From JAPUDQ01 sp964552765 (lineage in GTDB: Bacteria > Patescibacteriota > Saccharimonadia > Saccharimonadales > Saccharimonadaceae), in NCBI GenBank assembly GCA_964552765.1, contig CAZKIA010000035.1, forward strand, positions 1-5,041: DNA of 5,041 nucleotides, read 5' to 3'. Made by a program: the position numbers and the translations under genes. Shown piece by piece: positions 1 through 4,807 of this stretch. Under the pieces are notes generated by a model. The model saw only the letters and a program-made list of their open reading frames with translations, was not told the origin of the DNA and did no database searches. Position 1 is the first letter of the stretch; each line of letters starts with the position of its first letter.

Positions 1-1012
1 CTACGTTTTCTACCTTAATACCAGGGCCCATTGTTGTAGAAACATGAACAGACTGGATATAGGTGCCTTTGATCGACGATGGCTTCACTGAGTGAAGACT
101 TGCGAAGAATGCTTTTGCGTTGTCATTTAGCTTGGCGTCGCCAAAGCTGACCTTACCGATGCTCAGGTGTACAATCGCTTGTTTGTCGACACGGTACTCT
201 ACTTTGCCACCTTTAGCTTCTTTGATCGCCTGGGCTGCGTTGGTGCTTACCGTACCACTCTTGGGGTTTGGCATCATGCCGCGTGGCCCAAGGAGACGAG
301 CGTACTTACCGAGCTTTGGCATGAGTTGCGGGGTCGATACCAGGATGTCAAAATCAAGCTTTTCTTTGTCAAGGAGTGCCATCACCGCGTCTTCACCAGC
401 TACATCAGCACCAGCTTTGGTAGCAGCGTCGGCTTCGTCACTTGGGACAAATGCTGCCACGCGGACTTTTTTGCCTGTACCGTGAGGTAGAGCTACTGTC
501 GTACGGATGTTTTGGTCAGCTTGTCGCGGGTCAACACCTAGTACGACATGGACTTCGACGCTAGCGTCAAATTTGGCAGGATTTGTCTCGACAGCGAGCT
601 TCAGCGCTTCGGCGAGCGCGTATACTTTGCCAGCCTCAATACGCGCAAATGCTTCACGGTATTTTTTGCCTTTGCGCTCGTGGTGCGGACGAACTTTTGG
701 TTCAGGGCCGCGCTTGCTGTGTGCAATCGCTTCCTCGGACTGAGGAGTGGTGTCGCCTGCTTCTTTGCGGGCTTCTTTTTCGGCTTTGGCTTCGGCCTCT
801 AGGGCTGCTTTTTCACTTCGTTTGCCACTCTTGGCGACGTCGGCTTTGCGCTGGGCAATGACATCTTTGTCCTCTGGCTTCTCAGTCTTGCTATCTTGTG
901 GCTTGTCAGTCTCTGCAGCTAACGCTGCTTCGATCTCGGCGATGGTGTTTTTCTCACTCACGTCGAGCTTTAGTTTGTGTGCTTGTTCGAGTAACTCGGC
1001 TTTCTTGGCCAT
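1..1012 (-). CDS. rplA: 50S ribosomal protein L1 with long N-terminal extension (3' end cut by window edge)
   Basis: This is ribosomal protein L1, which forms the L1 stalk of the 50S subunit at helices 76-78 of 23S rRNA and assists release of E-site tRNA. In many bacteria it also represses its own operon. The window holds 337 codons with no stop; by comparison with E. coli L1 (234 aa) only a short C-terminal tail is missing. The L1 domain starts near residue 113 (KGKKYREA) and shows LPHGTGKKVRVAAF (174-187), the signature LGPRGMMPNPKSGTV (241-255) and STTMGPG near the end. About 110 extra residues precede it: a helix-loop-helix-like segment (1-32) resembling SAP/HeH/Rho-N motifs, then a Lys/Glu/Ala-rich linker (33-112). 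The ATG at 1012 has a good Shine-Dalgarno, AAAGGA, 6 nt upstream. It is last in the visible rplK - unknown gene - rplA run, 53 bp after the preceding stop. The identity is secure; the role of the extension is unknown. Confidence 0.97.
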   Translation of the reverse strand, partial: MAKKAELLEQAHKLKLDVSEKNTIAEIEAALAAETDKPQDSKTEKPEDKDVIAQRKADVAKSGKRSEKAALEAEAKAEKEARKEAGDTTPQSEEAIAHSKRGPEPKVRPHHERKGKKYREAFARIEAGKVYALAEALKLAVETNPAKFDASVEVHVVLGVDPRQADQNIRTTVALPHGTGKKVRVAAFVPSDEADAATKAGADVAGEDAVMALLDKEKLDFDILVSTPQLMPKLGKYARLLGPRGMMPNPKSGTVSTNAAQAIKEAKGGKVEYRVDKQAIVHLSIGKVSFGDAKLNDNAKAFFASLHSVKPSSIKGTYIQSVHVSTTMGPGIKVENV

Positions 1013-1065
1013 AGTAGTTCCTTTCGTGGTACGAGCGACTTTATGTCTCCCACAGTTATTTTAAA

Positions 1066-1341
1066 TTAATCAGTAAATGGTAATCCGTCTAATATCTCAT
1101 CTGTCTCTTGGCTGAAGTATTCTTGTGCTGCTCGGGGGTGAGACGCAAACATTTTGTCGCGAAGACACCTTGCCTCCAGTACCAGGGCTTTTTGTGCCAT
1201 GATTCGCCTGCTTCTCTCGGTACACCCCGCCGATGAGTGGTCGGGTGATTTGACGATATCGGCATGATCGTTCTTTGTCCTGTGGTATTCGTTGTCTAGG
1301 TACTTAAGAAGCGACACTGTCTCACCAGCTATACTATCCAT
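1066..1341 (-). CDS. 91-aa hypothetical protein between rplK and rplA
   Basis: I do not recognise this protein. It is 91 aa, hydrophilic and rich in charged residues, with no signal peptide or membrane segment, and probably mostly helical (for example LLKYLDNEYHRTKNDH and the C-terminal half). It has two cysteines (in AGCTERS and ARCLRDK) that do not form an obvious metal site. The ATG lies 5 bp after the rplK stop, and a GAGGG formed by the last rplK codons sits 11 nt upstream as a plausible ribosome binding site, so translation is probably coupled to rplK. It occupies a position where rplK and rplA are normally adjacent. An internal ATG (codon 48, MAQKALV) could be an alternative start, but no better ribosome binding site precedes it. 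Co-directionality and tight spacing support a real gene. A ribosome-related role would be guilt by association only. Confidence 0.65.
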   Translation of the reverse strand: MDSIAGETVSLLKYLDNEYHRTKNDHADIVKSPDHSSAGCTERSRRIMAQKALVLEARCLRDKMFASHPRAAQEYFSQETDEILDGLPFTD

Positions 1342-1346
1342 GGAGC

Positions 1347-1772
1347 CTATCCCTCGACAGTTACACCCATACTGCGGGCGCTTCCGGCGACAACTTTTAC
1401 CGCGGCCTCTAGGTCGTTGGCGTTGAGCTGTTTCATCTTGATTTCGGCGATTTCTTCGAGCTGCTTGCGGGTAATCTTGCCCACTTTGTCGCTGTGTGGT
1501 TTGCCAGAGCCTTTTTTGATGCCAGTTTTTTCTTTGATCAGTTCATCGACTGGCTGGCCCAAGCATACCCAGGTAAACGTACGGTCTTCGTAGACTTTTA
1601 AGTGTACGATGACGTCTTTGCCGTTGTATTCTTTGGTTGCGTCGTTAAATGGATTGATAAAATCCATCATGTTGAGGCCCCATTGACCCAGAGTTGAGCC
1701 GACTGGAGGCCCTGCAGTTGCGCGTCCACCAGGGACACGAAATTTGAGGTTACCGATGATTTTTTTAGCCAT
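1347..1772 (-). CDS. rplK: 50S ribosomal protein L11
   Basis: This is ribosomal protein L11, which binds 23S rRNA helices 43-44 at the GTPase-associated centre, contacts elongation factors and is needed for stringent-response sensing. At 141 aa it is the usual full length. The N-terminal domain (about 1-70) carries the family signature AGPPVGSTLGQWGLNMMDF, including the conserved PPVG. The C-terminal rRNA-binding domain (about 72-141) carries GIKKGSGKPHSDKVGKIT and ends with GSARSMGVTVEG, closely matching E. coli L11. The Trp in LGQWGLN replaces the common Gln/Lys. The start has a GGAG about 12 nt upstream. It is the first gene after a sigma70-like promoter and a leader of about 135 nt, and it is followed within 5 bp by an unknown gene, then rplA. 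secE and nusG, often found upstream, are not visible here. Confidence 0.98.
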   Translation of the reverse strand: MAKKIIGNLKFRVPGGRATAGPPVGSTLGQWGLNMMDFINPFNDATKEYNGKDVIVHLKVYEDRTFTWVCLGQPVDELIKEKTGIKKGSGKPHSDKVGKITRKQLEEIAEIKMKQLNANDLEAAVKVVAGSARSMGVTVEG

Positions 1773-1796
1773 AGCTGTGATTTTCTCCGAAAATTT

Positions 1797-1824
1797 AGTA
1801 AATGGTAAATAGTAAATGGTAAAT
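1797..1824. repeat. 14-bp perfect tandem repeat (2 units)
   Basis: AGTAAATGGTAAAT occurs twice head to tail (1797-1810 and 1811-1824) in the rplK leader, just upstream of the rplK ribosome binding site. A 12-bp copy, AGTAAATGGTAA, lies at 1072-1083 in the last codons of the 91-aa gene, in the same orientation. On the rplK mRNA the repeat reads as ATTTACCATTTACT. The function is unknown. It could be a spreading short repeat or a slippage product. Confidence 0.85.
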
Positions 1825-1831
1825 CTTTTTT

Positions 1832-1909
1832 GTAGTAGCGTGAAGCGGGCTAACTACTATTTACGAATCACTACCTACTGCGACGATAGTCGCACTGTGC
1901 GTAACAGTG
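1832..1909 (-). promoter_or_regulatory. Structured 5' leader of the rplK operon (possible L1 autoregulatory region)
   Basis: The transcript leader can form several hairpins. On the mRNA strand these are CACTGT/ACAGTG around a 5-nt loop (1893-1909), GCGAC/GTCGC around a 4-nt loop (1880-1893) directly abutting it, and GTAGTTAGC/GCTACTAC with one bulged base (1832-1857). The first stem lies at or just past the expected transcription start. In E. coli and other bacteria L1 represses its operon by binding a leader structure that mimics its 23S rRNA site. I did not recognise that exact L1 motif here, so a regulatory role is inference from position and structure. Confidence 0.35.
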
Positions 1910-1913
1910 GTCA

Positions 1914-1942
1914 ATTATAGCAGATTTATGACTCGTAGCCAA
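1914..1942 (-). promoter_or_regulatory. Sigma70-like promoter for the rplK operon
   Basis: On the minus strand TTGGCT (1942-1937) and a perfect TATAAT (1919-1914) are separated by exactly 17 bp. The -35 box matches TTGACA at four of six positions and lies inside the last codons of the 80-aa gene. The predicted start is near 1907, giving a leader of about 135 nt before the rplK ATG. Confidence 0.75.
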
Positions 1943-2168
1943 GCTTGAGATTTTTGTCGGCCTTCACTATCCAATCTTCGTGTCGGTTGAGTTGGGATTG
2001 TTTGGCCGCTTGGTCAGTTCTGATGTCATCGATAGCGCCTATTACATCATCAAAGCGAATATTCATACGGTCTTCTGAGGCTCTGATTGCTTCAGTAATT
2101 TTTAGATCTTGTGTCTCAAAACGAGAATCGAGATATCTAGATAATTTCTCAAAGTCTTTGTCGGTCAT
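1926..2168 (-). CDS. 80-aa small coiled-coil-like hypothetical protein
   Basis: I do not recognise a named family. The 80-aa product is almost entirely helical in character and rich in Asp, Glu, Lys, Arg and Gln, with spaced hydrophobics suggesting an amphipathic or coiled-coil helix over about residues 5-65 (FEKLSRYLDSRFETQDLK onward). It ends with a segment of the form NRHEDWIVKADKNLKLGY. Small proteins of this style, with a helical body and a terminal RHE-W segment, are common unassigned genes in candidate-phylum and phage-influenced genomes; that is recollection, not a search. No Shine-Dalgarno is visible. A TATACT hexamer lies 7 nt before the ATG, so the mRNA may be leaderless. It lies 33 bp after the 109-aa gene, and the rplK promoter overlaps its 3' end. 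The unbroken frame and protein-like composition support a real gene. Confidence 0.7.
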   Translation of the reverse strand: MTDKDFEKLSRYLDSRFETQDLKITEAIRASEDRMNIRFDDVIGAIDDIRTDQAAKQSQLNRHEDWIVKADKNLKLGYES

Positions 2169-2175
2169 ACCTATA

Positions 2176-2181
2176 AGTATA
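2176..2181 (-). promoter_or_regulatory. Candidate -10 box for a leaderless transcript of the 80-aa gene
   Basis: TATACT on the minus strand (2181-2176) ends 7 nt before the ATG at 2168, which would place transcription start at the start codon. No proper -35 is seen, and the gene may instead be co-transcribed from upstream. Confidence 0.35.
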
Positions 2182-2201
2182 CGACGCTTTACAGGATTTA
2201 A

Positions 2202-2531
2202 CTACGCGATATCATCAATGCCCGCGGCACTATTGGCGAGAGGTCTTAGTTCAATGACGCGGTAGAGCGCAGTGCAAATTGCATTACCCTCATGACGGTA
2301 TTTATCAAAAAGTTCCCGTAGTGTATCGACAGCAGATGGATCGATAGCCGTACCTTCATCGAGTGACTCTTCGGTGAGTCTGAGCAGTACAGCGATTGAT
2401 TCCATGTCTTGTATTGCTTCGGGTATACGTCGACGTACAGCGTTTTCTTCACTGATAGCCTCCACGATTACATCATCGGATGCTTCGTAGGGGTCGATGT
2501 CTCTCCATCGTTCAAATTCGTCGCCTGCCAT
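2202..2531 (-). CDS. 109-aa acidic hypothetical protein
   Basis: I do not recognise this protein. It is 109 aa, acidic and probably helical, with no signal peptide, membrane segment or metal-binding cluster (a single Cys). Hydrophobic stretches such as SIAVLLRLTEESLDEG and TLRELFDKYRHEG suggest a compact helical bundle. The ATG at 2531 is preceded by GGGAG with a rather long 12-nt spacing, and by an extended -10 promoter about 40 bp upstream, so it is probably the first gene of a leftward unit that may include the 80-aa gene. It is divergent from the 214-aa gene across an 81-bp gap. The open frame, ribosome binding site and promoter support it as real. Nothing visible indicates function. Confidence 0.7.
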   Translation of the reverse strand: MAGDEFERWRDIDPYEASDDVIVEAISEENAVRRRIPEAIQDMESIAVLLRLTEESLDEGTAIDPSAVDTLRELFDKYRHEGNAICTALYRVIELRPLANSAAGIDDIA

Positions 2532-2568
2532 ACTAGTATGTCGCTCCCGTATCGGTTAATTAGTGCAA

Positions 2569-2577
2569 ATTATACCA
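2569..2577 (-). promoter_or_regulatory. Extended -10 promoter for the leftward 109-aa gene
   Basis: The minus strand reads TGG-TATAAT (2577-2569), a perfect extended -10 element (TGn plus TATAAT). The region where a -35 would lie is weak (TAGGTA). The predicted start near 2562 gives a leader of about 30 nt containing the GGGAG ribosome binding site. Confidence 0.6.
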
Positions 2578-2598
2578 CAATAATTGCCTATTACCTAA

Positions 2599-2604
2599 TA
2601 TTAT
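2599..2604 (+). promoter_or_regulatory. Candidate -10 box for the rightward 214-aa gene
   Basis: TATTAT ends 8 nt before the ATG at 2613; an overlapping alternative is TAATAT (2596-2601). No -35 and no Shine-Dalgarno are seen, so a leaderless mRNA is possible. The call rests on position and AT-richness only. Confidence 0.35.
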
Positions 2605-2612
2605 TGTACTGT

Positions 2613-3257
2613 ATGGCTATGTCACAGCAAGAATACGAGCCAGTCCCTTCTAGTCTTAGCCCGATAAAGCGCTATTATAGCGACCTGTACTGGACTGGAT
2701 ATCAGCAAGCGGGGCTTATCACCGCAATTGATCGTTTATACGTTGAGGTGACTGGGCAATCCCCGAGCGACGATATACTGAGGAGCCTGCTACCAAACAC
2801 TGATGATCGTGAAGCCCAGGAGCAACTACTATTACTCCCATTTACTGCCCTCGGGTCACTGCGCGAACTGACGACATCACCCCAGCAAATCGAGAGAGAA
2901 TACAAAGACGCCTATGTCGCTATCCGCACCTATACGAAGGAGACACATGGTGCTCCATGTATGAGTGAACCGATTGCTACGGGCAATCACGAGTGCGCTC
3001 ATAGCCTCATGTGTCCGCTTCGTGCTGCTGGGCACTACCTCATGGAGTCCGTCATCGAGACAGACTTTGCCTTGCCAGAATACAGCTTTGACCCCATGTC
3101 GGCCTATGCAATGGCGTGCGCCAAAGCCAAGGCATTTATCGACGCTTCAGAGGATAGCCCACTCTTTTATGAGTCATATATTCAGCGCTACGAAGATTTG
3201 TTTGTACGTGAATTTATAGTGCCAACTGACCCCAGTAGCCTCTCAGCCGAACATTGA
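2613..3257 (+). CDS. 214-aa hypothetical protein with a Cys/His cluster
   Basis: I do not recognise a family. The frame is open further upstream to 2409, but that part lies antisense to the 109-aa gene and looks unlike the rest, so I place the start at ATG 2613; ATG 2619, two codons later, is an alternative. The 214-aa product is soluble, with no signal peptide or membrane span, and is probably mostly helical. It is rich in Tyr near the N terminus (KRYYSDLYWTGY, 19-30). A striking cluster lies at 116-134: Cys116, His126, Cys128, His130 and Cys134 (HECAHSLMC), with His112 nearby. This could bind zinc or another metal, although the spacing matches no motif I can name. The stop codon overlaps the -35 box of the next gene, so the two are probably transcribed separately. 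It is divergent from the small leftward genes. Confidence 0.75.
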   Translation: MAMSQQEYEPVPSSLSPIKRYYSDLYWTGYQQAGLITAIDRLYVEVTGQSPSDDILRSLLPNTDDREAQEQLLLLPFTALGSLRELTTSPQQIEREYKDAYVAIRTYTKETHGAPCMSEPIATGNHECAHSLMCPLRAAGHYLMESVIETDFALPEYSFDPMSAYAMACAKAKAFIDASEDSPLFYESYIQRYEDLFVREFIVPTDPSSLSAEH

Positions 3258-3282
3258 CAAATACTACATACTACGCTATAAT
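3254..3282 (+). promoter_or_regulatory. Perfect-consensus sigma70 promoter for the 51-aa gene
   Basis: TTGACA (3254-3259) and TATAAT (3277-3282) are both exact consensus hexamers with the optimal 17-bp spacer. The -35 box overlaps the TGA stop of the preceding gene. Predicted transcription start is near 3289, leaving a leader of about 16 nt that is mostly the ribosome binding site. This implies strong, independent transcription. Confidence 0.9.
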
Positions 3283-3292
3283 ATATACGATT

Positions 3293-3302
3293 GGAGGTGA
3301 TC
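3293..3302 (+). promoter_or_regulatory. Ten-nucleotide perfect Shine-Dalgarno
   Basis: GGAGGTGATC is fully complementary to the usual 3' end of bacterial 16S rRNA (GATCACCTCC), with 7 nt between GGAGG and the ATG at 3305. It fixes the start of the 51-aa gene over the longer upstream frame and is far stronger than any other site in the window. Confidence 0.9.
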
Positions 3303-3304
3303 AA

Positions 3305-3460
3305 ATGGCATCTCGCCAGCCCAAATCCGAGAAGGATTGCCCCAAGTGTGGGTACCCTCTCTCGATGTGCAACTGCCCCGGCACCGCAGTCGGTGACCGC
3401 AACCGTCGTGAGGCAGAGCGAATCCTGCGGAGCGACAAGCGCCGCAAAGAGGGTCGCTGA
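3305..3460 (+). CDS. 51-aa basic zinc-knuckle protein, strongly expressed
   Basis: I do not recognise a named family. The 51-aa protein has a Cys4 site: CPKC at 12-15 and CNC at 22-24 (Cys12, Cys15, Cys22, Cys24), a zinc-ribbon or zinc-knuckle arrangement with a CGYPLSMC turn. A highly basic helical tail follows (about 31-51, RNRREAERILRSDKRRKEGR), suited to nucleic acid or ribosome contact. The start is set by a 10-nt perfect Shine-Dalgarno, and a perfect-consensus promoter lies just upstream, so the gene should be very highly expressed from its own promoter. It is followed by a stem structure that may terminate transcription, making it monocistronic. A small ribosome-associated or RNA-binding role is inference from charge, size and expression signals; a regulator of the neighbouring methyltransferase module is an alternative. 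Confidence 0.85.
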   Translation: MASRQPKSEKDCPKCGYPLSMCNCPGTAVGDRNRREAERILRSDKRRKEGR

Positions 3461-3477
3461 CCCATCACCCATCCATC

Positions 3478-3541
3478 CCCTCGCATAGAAAGGATTACTC
3501 TACGAGATACCCTTTCGCACCATGCGAGGGTATTTCAATTC
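3478..3541 (+). terminator. Long stem structure after the 51-aa gene (probable terminator or structured RNA)
   Basis: A 9-bp perfect inverted repeat, CCCTCGCAT (3478-3486) with ATGCGAGGG (3522-3530), encloses a second stem, GAAAGG (3488-3493) with CCTTTC (3511-3516). The 3' side continues as TATTTCAATT, a broken T-rich tract. Position after a strongly expressed gene favours a terminator, but the 35-nt interior and weak T tract leave a structured RNA or mRNA-stabilising element possible. Confidence 0.5.
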
Positions 3542-3583
3542 TCGGGAATATAGTATTCAGTGGATTATCAGAGACGGTAACTG

Positions 3584-3589
3584 TATGAT
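3584..3589 (+). promoter_or_regulatory. Candidate -10 box for the methyltransferase gene (leaderless)
   Basis: TATGAT ends 6 nt before the ATG at 3596. A weak -35 (TGGATT, 3561-3566; three of six matches) lies at 17-bp spacing. With no Shine-Dalgarno close to the ATG, transcription starting at the start codon is plausible. Confidence 0.4.
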
Positions 3590-3595
3590 AGACAC

Positions 3596-4807
3596 ATGGC
3601 CAACAGCAACCTCACCAAGGCAAAATCCGCCAAAAACGACGAATTCTACACCCAGTTCCCAGACATCCAAAAAGAGATCGGTGCCTACCTGATGTACGAT
3701 CCCGATACCTTTCGCGGGCAAGTGGTCTACTGCAACTGTGACGACCCCTACGAAAGTAATTTCTTCAAATACTTTGTACTGAACTTTAAACGCCTTGGCC
3801 TCAAGAAGCTCATTACGACCAGTTACAAACCAAGCCCGGTTGCTAATACCCAACTGGCACTTATCGGTATGGGTGATGACAAGCTACTCGAACCATCCAA
3901 AGGCCGCCCCAAACAAACTGCCAACAAGTTCATCATCACTGACGTTGGTGACTATGACAATGATGGACAATTCAACCTCGAAGACGTTGCTCGTCAACTC
4001 AAAGACAACAAGCACAATGAATGGACACCACTCGAGGGTGATGGTGACTTTCGCAGCCAGGAATGCATTGAGCTGCTCAAAGAGAGCGACATTGTCGTGA
4101 CGAATCCGCCGTTTAGTCTGTTTCGGGAGTATATAAAACAGTTGTTTGATTACAACAAGAAATTCCTGATCATCGGCAATATGAATGCAATAACGTATAA
4201 AGAAGTGTTTCCGTTAATAATGCATAACAAATTATGGTTAGGCCCGAGTATCACGAGTGGTGACCGGGAATTTGAAGTGCCGGAGACGGTTATAGATATG
4301 AATCGATTTACTGGAGAGATTAGGCAGGGCAAATACTTTCAGCGTGTTATGGGCGTACGATGGTTTACGAATCTAGACCATGGTCGTCGTCATCAGTCAC
4401 TACAACTCATGACAACAGCGGATAACCTTAAATTTAATAAAAAACTGGCTGGAAAAACTGGATATGACCACTACGATAATTATGATGCGATAGAAGTGTC
4501 ATTTACTAATGCTATTCCGAGTGATTTTGATGGCGTGATGGGAGTACCGATTAGTTTTCTCGATAAATATTCACCAGAGCAGTTTGAGATTATAGGTAGT
4601 GATGCCTATGATGGCACTCCAGCAACCAAAAAGTATTCCATGAAAGAAAAGGTTGTAAATGGACAGCGTATGAAATCGCAGACTGGTACGATGGGGTGCG
4701 TGATAAAACGCGATACTTTTGGTCAAGGTACGTATTTTGATGTCGGTTATCCTGTTCAAGCAGTATATAAGAGAATATTTATCAAGCATAGAAAGGCAAC
4801 CACATGA
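3596..4807 (+). CDS. EcoRI-family adenine-specific DNA methyltransferase
   Basis: This is an N6-adenine DNA methyltransferase of the M.EcoRI family, using AdoMet to methylate adenine in double-stranded DNA. Recognised features are the family opening ANSNLTKAKSAKNDEFYTQ (2-20), the conserved CDDP-x3-NF segment (48-56), GLKKLITTSY (68-77), and the catalytic motif IV NPPF at 170-173 in DIVVTNPPFSLFREY. At 403 aa it is longer than M.EcoRI (about 325 aa) but resembles other family members. The target sequence cannot be read from the protein; GAATTC is known for M.EcoRI only. No Shine-Dalgarno is visible, and a TATGAT box just before the ATG suggests a leaderless mRNA. The stop overlaps the next start as ATGA, so it is coupled to a DUF262-like gene. 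Codon use shifts sharply near NPPF: Tyr TAC:TAT is 7:1 before and 3:10 after, and Ile ATA is 0 of 8 before and 8 of 16 after. This hints at mosaic ancestry. Confidence 0.9.
   Translation: MANSNLTKAKSAKNDEFYTQFPDIQKEIGAYLMYDPDTFRGQVVYCNCDDPYESNFFKYFVLNFKRLGLKKLITTSYKPSPVANTQLALIGMGDDKLLEPSKGRPKQTANKFIITDVGDYDNDGQFNLEDVARQLKDNKHNEWTPLEGDGDFRSQECIELLKESDIVVTNPPFSLFREYIKQLFDYNKKFLIIGNMNAITYKEVFPLIMHNKLWLGPSITSGDREFEVPETVIDMNRFTGEIRQGKYFQRVMGVRWFTNLDHGRRHQSLQLMTTADNLKFNKKLAGKTGYDHYDNYDAIEVSFTNAIPSDFDGVMGVPISFLDKYSPEQFEIIGSDAYDGTPATKKYSMKEKVVNGQRMKSQTGTMGCVIKRDTFGQGTYFDVGYPVQAVYKRIFIKHRKATT

Noticed and set aside
120..1064. Several plus-strand open frames (for example 120-485, 507-743, 747-1064)
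   Set aside because: They are antisense shadows of rplA, with low-complexity Ser/Ala/Phe-rich translations and no ribosome binding sites.
1202..1226. A CTERSRR-coding stretch in the 91-aa gene resembling a translated dispersed palindromic repeat
   Set aside because: There is only a single degenerate copy in this window, and the resemblance rests on memory of similar repeats. It cannot be supported without a genome-wide search.
2409..2612. Upstream extension of the 214-aa frame
   Set aside because: It runs antisense through the 109-aa gene and across the divergent promoter region, has a composition unlike the rest of the protein and no ribosome binding site. ATG 2613 is the better start.
3254..3304. 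N-terminal extension of the 51-aa gene to ATG 3254
   Set aside because: It would read through its own -35, -10 and Shine-Dalgarno. The 10-nt Shine-Dalgarno fixes the start at 3305.
3188..3488. Minus- and plus-strand frames overlapping the 51-aa gene (3188-3472, 3301-3486 minus; 3291-3488 plus)
   Set aside because: The perfect promoter, Shine-Dalgarno and Cys4 motif all belong to the 3305-3460 frame; the others have none of these.
3478..3530. Integron attC-like recombination site
   Set aside because: The arms are inverted repeats, but the required GTTRRRY/RYYYAAC core ends are absent and no cassette arrangement or integrase is visible.
3641..3646. GAATTC site inside the methyltransferase gene (codons 16-17)
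   Set aside because: It is the only one I noticed, but about one is expected by chance in 5 kb, and the enzyme's target is unknown. No sign of self-regulation.
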